Below the pieces are notes generated by a model. It did no database searches. It worked only from the letters and a program-made list of their open reading frames with translations, and was not told where the DNA came from. From positions 52,432 to 116,431 of the forward strand of contig NZ_JSVC01000003.1 of the NCBI RefSeq assembly GCF_000814475.1: a stretch of DNA of 64,000 nucleotides, given 5' to 3'. This DNA is from Flavihumibacter solisilvae (GTDB lineage: Bacteria > Bacteroidota > Bacteroidia > Chitinophagales > Chitinophagaceae). Positions 60,793 to 64,000 of the stretch are shown one piece after another (position 1 is the first letter of the stretch; every line of letters starts with the position of its first letter). Position numbers and translations under genes: made by a program.

Positions 60793-61422
60793 CTATATCT
60801 TCTCGAGACTTCCATACCGGAAGTTTAATTCTTTGCACAGGTCAATAATTGCTTTCCTGCCTGACTCTGTAAACCCATGCGTTTCTGCGGGGATCTCTAT
60901 TTCTGCAATTAAGTAGTTGCAGTCAAGGCAAACATTTATTTGAGTTACTTTCTTATTGTCTTTGTAAAGAACCAGGGCAAAGTGGGGCTCAAAGCAGGCA
61001 GCAGTTACTTCCCCGTATGTAGAATTGTTTGTGAGTGCAGACAGGATTTTGTCTGCCTGTTCCTGGGACAGGTATTGCTGACCCATAACAACCGGAACAA
61101 AATTTCCTTTTTGGTCAATTACACTTGGGTATGTGTTCGCGCTACCTGCAAAATCATAGGCGATTAATTTGTCATAGTCAAGTTTACTGAATGGCACCCC
61201 GTTTTTAGGATTTTGCCTGATCGTTTTTGCAGCCGCAATGTAGTCAACCAGGACGTTCTCCTTTATGATTTGAGAACTGTCCAATCGTCCTGGCGGCTTT
61301 GGAGTTGAAATAGCTTGGTCTTCAGATACTTTTTTGTCTTCAGTATTTGACTGGCAGGAACTAAGGACAGTCAAGCCGCAGGCCAGGATCAAAGTCAGTC
61401 GGGAAATTTTATGTCGAGTCAT
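60793..61422 (-). CDS. Hypothetical lipoprotein
   Basis: 209 residues. The leader MTRHKISRLTLILACGLTVL SSC ends in a lipobox. The mature part has a linker rich in K/E/T and then a compact domain (DYDKLIAYDFAGSANTYPSV, EVTAACFEPHFALVLYKDNK KVTQINVCLDCNYL). Two cysteines in CLDCN may form a disulfide or bind a ligand. I do not know the family, though a similar domain occurs in small Bacteroidota lipoproteins. It is transcribed on its own. Confidence 0.6.
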   Translation of the reverse strand: MTRHKISRLTLILACGLTVLSSCQSNTEDKKVSEDQAISTPKPPGRLDSSQIIKENVLVDYIAAAKTIRQNPKNGVPFSKLDYDKLIAYDFAGSANTYPSVIDQKGNFVPVVMGQQYLSQEQADKILSALTNNSTYGEVTAACFEPHFALVLYKDNKKVTQINVCLDCNYLIAEIEIPAETHGFTESGRKAIIDLCKELNFRYGSLEKI

Positions 61423-61470
61423 TTTCGGGAAGAAAAATAATAGTAAAAAGTCGGATTTACAAGCATTACC

Positions 61471-62232
61471 TCATCGCAGGTAGGCGGAACCGCACCGGGC
61501 CAGCCATTGTTTCCAGGTGATGCTTTCTGCTTTTTTGTTGATTGTAGCCAGGCTGCCGTTTCGTAAAGATTTGCCCAATGTACCAGGAATAGGCAAATTC
61601 AGAATCCATCTTTTTTTGCCAGTCTGGAGCAGCCATTCTTTTGCCATTTGTTCTACGGACAGGATTTCTGCACCACCTATTTCGTAGGTCCTGTTTTCTG
61701 CTTTTTCCAATGATAACCTAAATAATTCCTGCGCTACCACCTCGGTTGAGATCGGCTGGGAAACCATTTTTTTCGGCAATAAGCCCAATGGGAATTTTAA
61801 AGCCGTTGAGATTACCTGGTTAATCAATTCGTGAAATTGAGTTGCTCTCAAAATGGTATATGGTATACCACATGCTTTGATGGCATTTTCAGAAGCCAGC
61901 TTTTGTTTGTAATAACTCAATGGCACTTTATCAATCCCTACGATAGAAATGTAGATAAGCTGGACGTTTGAATTTTTATCTATCGCATTAAGAAGATTTT
62001 GCGATGCTATAGTATCGTTCTTAGGGTCAGTTGCAAGGTGGAAGATGATTTCTTTCCCTTCTACAGCTTCTTTAATTCCTTCGTTCTTTAGCAGATCCAT
62101 TACTGCAACATTGCTTGCCCCGGAATTATTGATGCGACTTCCAACAACGTATGGAATGTTCTTTTCGCTCAGTAACCTGGTCAAACTCTTGCCTAAATTC
62201 CCTGTTCCGCCTGTGATTAGAATCTTTGCCAT
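61471..62232 (-). CDS. NAD(P)H-binding atypical SDR (NmrA/YtfG-like)
   Basis: 253 residues. The Rossmann motif ILITGGTGNLGKSLTRLLSE is at the N-terminus, with IYISIVGIDKVPLSYYKQKL in place of a full YxxxK site. Sequence style matches NmrA-like and NAD(P)H-quinone reductase type 2 (YtfG) proteins, which can sense or reduce quinones. The C-terminal SITWKQWLARCG segment is typical of plant-like isoflavone reductases. Its role is uncertain. It is divergent from the ORF6N gene. Confidence 0.82.
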   Translation of the reverse strand: MAKILITGGTGNLGKSLTRLLSEKNIPYVVGSRINNSGASNVAVMDLLKNEGIKEAVEGKEIIFHLATDPKNDTIASQNLLNAIDKNSNVQLIYISIVGIDKVPLSYYKQKLASENAIKACGIPYTILRATQFHELINQVISTALKFPLGLLPKKMVSQPISTEVVAQELFRLSLEKAENRTYEIGGAEILSVEQMAKEWLLQTGKKRWILNLPIPGTLGKSLRNGSLATINKKAESITWKQWLARCGSAYLR

Positions 62233-62401
62233 CGTTTAGAATTTGGATTTCATGAAGATGCAAATCTCAGTAAAGGAAGTCAGGAAAAGTTAAGTGACTA
62301 CGATTAGTCCACCAATCCCCGCCTTTATTCCAACTATTAGCCTCATACTGGGTCTTTTAACCCTTGATTTCCCATGTCGGTCGCCTTATCTTGGTCACAT
62401 C

Positions 62402-62965
62402 ATGCAGTTAATTCAGAATATCCAAAGCAGGATTTATGAAATCAGGGGAGAAAGGGTTATGCTCGACCGCGATTTAGCTACTCTGTATGAAACAGAAACT
62501 AAAAGGCTAAACCAAGCTGTCAAAAGGAATATCAATAGATTCCCTCCGGATTTCATGTTTCAGCTGACTAAAGCTGAATTTGAGCCTTTAAGGTCACAAA
62601 TTGTGACCTTGGAAACTGGCGATTCTTCAAGGTCGCAATTTGCGACCTTGAAAACAGGACGAGGTAAAAATAATAAATACCTGCCCTTTGCTTTTACTGA
62701 ACACGGCATCACCATGCTGAGCGCAATACTAAATACAGGAATAGCGATCCAGATGAATATTGCGATAATTCGAGCCTTTATTGAAATGAGACGATACGCT
62801 ATTGTTCATACCGACTGGAAGGCTCAAATCGACAAGTTGAGAGATTGTGTCGCTTCGCATGATGCACAACTCAATCAAATTTATGATGCACTTGAAAATC
62901 TCCTGGATGAAAGAGCGGAGCACAAAAAATGGGACGACAGGGAACGAATAGGCTTTAAACAATGA
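62402..62965 (+). CDS. ORF6N-domain protein with repeated palindromic insert
   Basis: 187 residues from the ATG at 62402 (MQLIQNIQSRIYEIRGERVM). The ORF6N DNA-binding domain covers about 10-110 (LDRDLATLYETETKRLNQAV KRNINRFP, KYLPFAFTEHGITMLSAIL). Inside it lies a duplicated 13-residue element (RSQIVTLETGDSS then RSQFATLKTGRGK), coded by a pair of near-palindromic DNA repeats (62590-62650). The C-terminal 60 residues form a coiled coil. ORF6N proteins are common in phages and mobile elements and may be regulators. It is not next to a phage gene here. Confidence 0.85.
   Translation: MQLIQNIQSRIYEIRGERVMLDRDLATLYETETKRLNQAVKRNINRFPPDFMFQLTKAEFEPLRSQIVTLETGDSSRSQFATLKTGRGKNNKYLPFAFTEHGITMLSAILNTGIAIQMNIAIIRAFIEMRRYAIVHTDWKAQIDKLRDCVASHDAQLNQIYDALENLLDERAEHKKWDDRERIGFKQ
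62590..62650. repeat. Two palindromic DNA repeats inside the ORF6N gene
   Basis: AAGGTCACAA-A-TTGTGACCTT (62590-62610) and CAAGGTCGCAA-T-TTGCGACCTTG (62628-62650) are near-perfect palindromes 39 bp (13 codons) apart, centre to centre. They encode the in-frame peptide repeat RSQxxTLxTG. The size and spacing point to expansion of a palindromic unit within the coding region. Confidence 0.7.
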
Positions 62966-62972
62966 ATCAGGA

Positions 62973-63836
62973 TCACCGCCAATCATCAATCAAATAAACG
63001 CCTGGCCTATTGTATCCTGATTCGTTAGGTCGCGACATAGCAACCCCCTGGATCTGTGTACGAAAACCGCTGTTAAGCAGGTGCTGGTAGGCTTCGTACC
63101 GGGCTGTGTTGACACCGGCAAGTATTTTTTGCAGGCCCTTTTCAGTTGCCATTTTTTCACAGGCCTTCAGCAAGCTGTTAAAATCCTGGCCAGCGTTTGC
63201 GCCTGAGCGTACCGCTCCGAATTTGATGTAGCAGGTGCCGCTTCCAGCTTCTGTTCCAGGTCCGTAATGACATACCGCCAGTCCCACCAGTTTTCCATTC
63301 TCCCAAAGGAGTACAGTTTCACCGAGCCCCTGCTCGGCTACGGATTGGATTTCCGCGGTTACATCCAGTCCTTCGTATATCGCATCCGTCAATTGCCTGC
63401 ATGTAAGAAGAGTGGATTCCTGTTCGCCTTCGGGAACCTCTGAAAACTTGGACCATTGCAGTTGATGATTTGCCTGTTCCACCGGTTTGGCCATAATGGA
63501 TGTAAGGAATCGCGGCCAAAAGCCAAATTTCTGGTAGAGATTTACATGCTTGGTACTTTGTGAAAAAGTGAAGAGACCCGCATGTTTTGTACCCCATTTA
63601 GCAAAACATTCCATAACAGGCTCCAGCAGGAGTTTTGCAGCACCCTGGTCCCAATAGTCAGGATGAACAGTGAGGGGGCCAAAAAAGCCGACGCTGCCCC
63701 AGTTGCTGGCAAAGTTGGAACCTATCAGCTTGCCATTGACTTCTGCAGCAAATGCAGCGCCTGGATCGGCTTTCCAACGGGTTTTTACATAGCTGGCATC
63801 ACCCAGGAATGCCGTAGGTTCCGGTGTAAGCTTCCC
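62973..63836 (-). pseudogene. GNAT acetyltransferase gene broken near its start
   Basis: The frame from 63836 to 62973 encodes a GNAT with PTAFLGDASYVKTRWKADPG, GSNFASNWGSVGFFGPLTVH, DYWDQGAAKLLLEPVMECF and KILAGVNTARYEAYQHLLNS, a two-domain GNAT layout. Its in-frame stop is TAA at 63839-63837, and no ATG, GTG or TTG follows until 63614, which is far inside the conserved part. A different frame upstream reads GLALREAYTGTYG, the expected N-terminal continuation, so a small deletion or frameshift disrupts the start. A sequencing error is also possible. Confidence 0.65.
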
Positions 63837-63850
63837 TTAAAGCTAGGCCA

Positions 63851-64000
63851 TCAGGGATTAGAGTTTTTCGGTTTTTCAAATACTTTATCCACTAAGCGGT
63901 TCCCTTCAATGTTTGAGGGATTTCCGGTCACTGCTTGTGGATAAAGCTGAGGATCCTGATCCAGGCTTTGGTAATGCTTTTCAGCATATCGTACCGGTGA
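63851..64000 (-). CDS. C-terminal part of an unknown gene, partial
   Basis: The frame of 49 residues ends at TGA 63853-63851 and runs off the right edge. It reads ...DPQLYPQAVTGNPSN then IEGNRLVDKVFEKPKNSNP. It has a sensible coding look (acidic, no stops in 150 bases) and the end overlaps the spacer before the broken GNAT gene. I cannot name the family. Confidence 0.5.
   Translation of the reverse strand, partial: SPVRYAEKHYQSLDQDPQLYPQAVTGNPSNIEGNRLVDKVFEKPKNSNP

Noticed and set aside
1..64000. tRNA, rRNA, CRISPR array, insertion sequence or phage attachment site
   Set aside because: No cloverleaf-like sequence, no regularly spaced repeats, no transposase or integrase frame was seen by reading through the window.

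Overview
This 64-kb window looks like chromosome of a Bacteroidota bacterium, most probably a chitinophagaceae-type soil or plant-associated organism. The evidence is a SusC/SusD transporter pair with an ECF sigma/FecR anti-sigma switch, many lipoproteins with a Cys close behind a short hydrophobic leader, DUF4974, DUF2652, DUF3606, DUF4349 and ORF6N proteins, few Shine-Dalgarno sequences, and a moderate GC content. No rRNA, tRNA, CRISPR array, transposase or phage module was seen. The family placement is inference.

Layout. 1-10.9 kb holds scattered housekeeping and accessory genes: a DUF1254/DUF1214 lipoprotein, OsmC/4Fe-4S protein, hydrolase, methyltransferase, DUF4349 lipoprotein, a HigBA-like toxin-antitoxin pair, two GNATs, an LLM flavin oxidoreductase, a large surface lipoprotein and 3-methyladenine glycosylase I. 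10.9-20.8 kb is a complete polysaccharide utilisation locus: ECF sigma, FecR, SusC, SusD, SusE/F-like protein and a GH66 dextranase-family lipoprotein. Together they suggest induction by, surface cutting of and uptake of dextran-like alpha-1,6-glucan. 20.8-32 kb is a more AT-rich patchwork of small hypothetical and membrane proteins (RDD, YciI, SDR, a GH63-like glucosidase, DinB, DoxX, a cytochrome c lipoprotein, SUFU).

32-50.3 kb carries a GH29 fucosidase, DUF2652, SDR, zinc alcohol dehydrogenase, MerC, LysR, a lipase-like hydrolase, semialdehyde dehydrogenase, bestrophin-like channel, a second DUF1254 protein, an ArsR/SRPBCC pair with its operator, and a PF10091 glucoamylase-family protein. 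50.3-64 kb carries a ScyD/ScyE lipoprotein, a DUF433 antitoxin with a stub of its toxin, a three-gene operon (PhyH dioxygenase, XylR-type AraC regulator, GH38-related DUF5054 enzyme) preceded by 21-bp-phased direct repeats, two tandem exported epoxide hydrolases, an ORF6N protein with internal palindromic repeats, and a broken GNAT gene.

The most notable signals are the dextran-type locus under ECF control without its own alpha-glucosidase, the PhyH-XylR-DUF5054 operon with its probable operator, several clean palindromes next to start codons, and small gene remnants (DinB tail, DUF5615-like toxin stub, GNAT) that record local gene loss. All functions are read from sequence alone.
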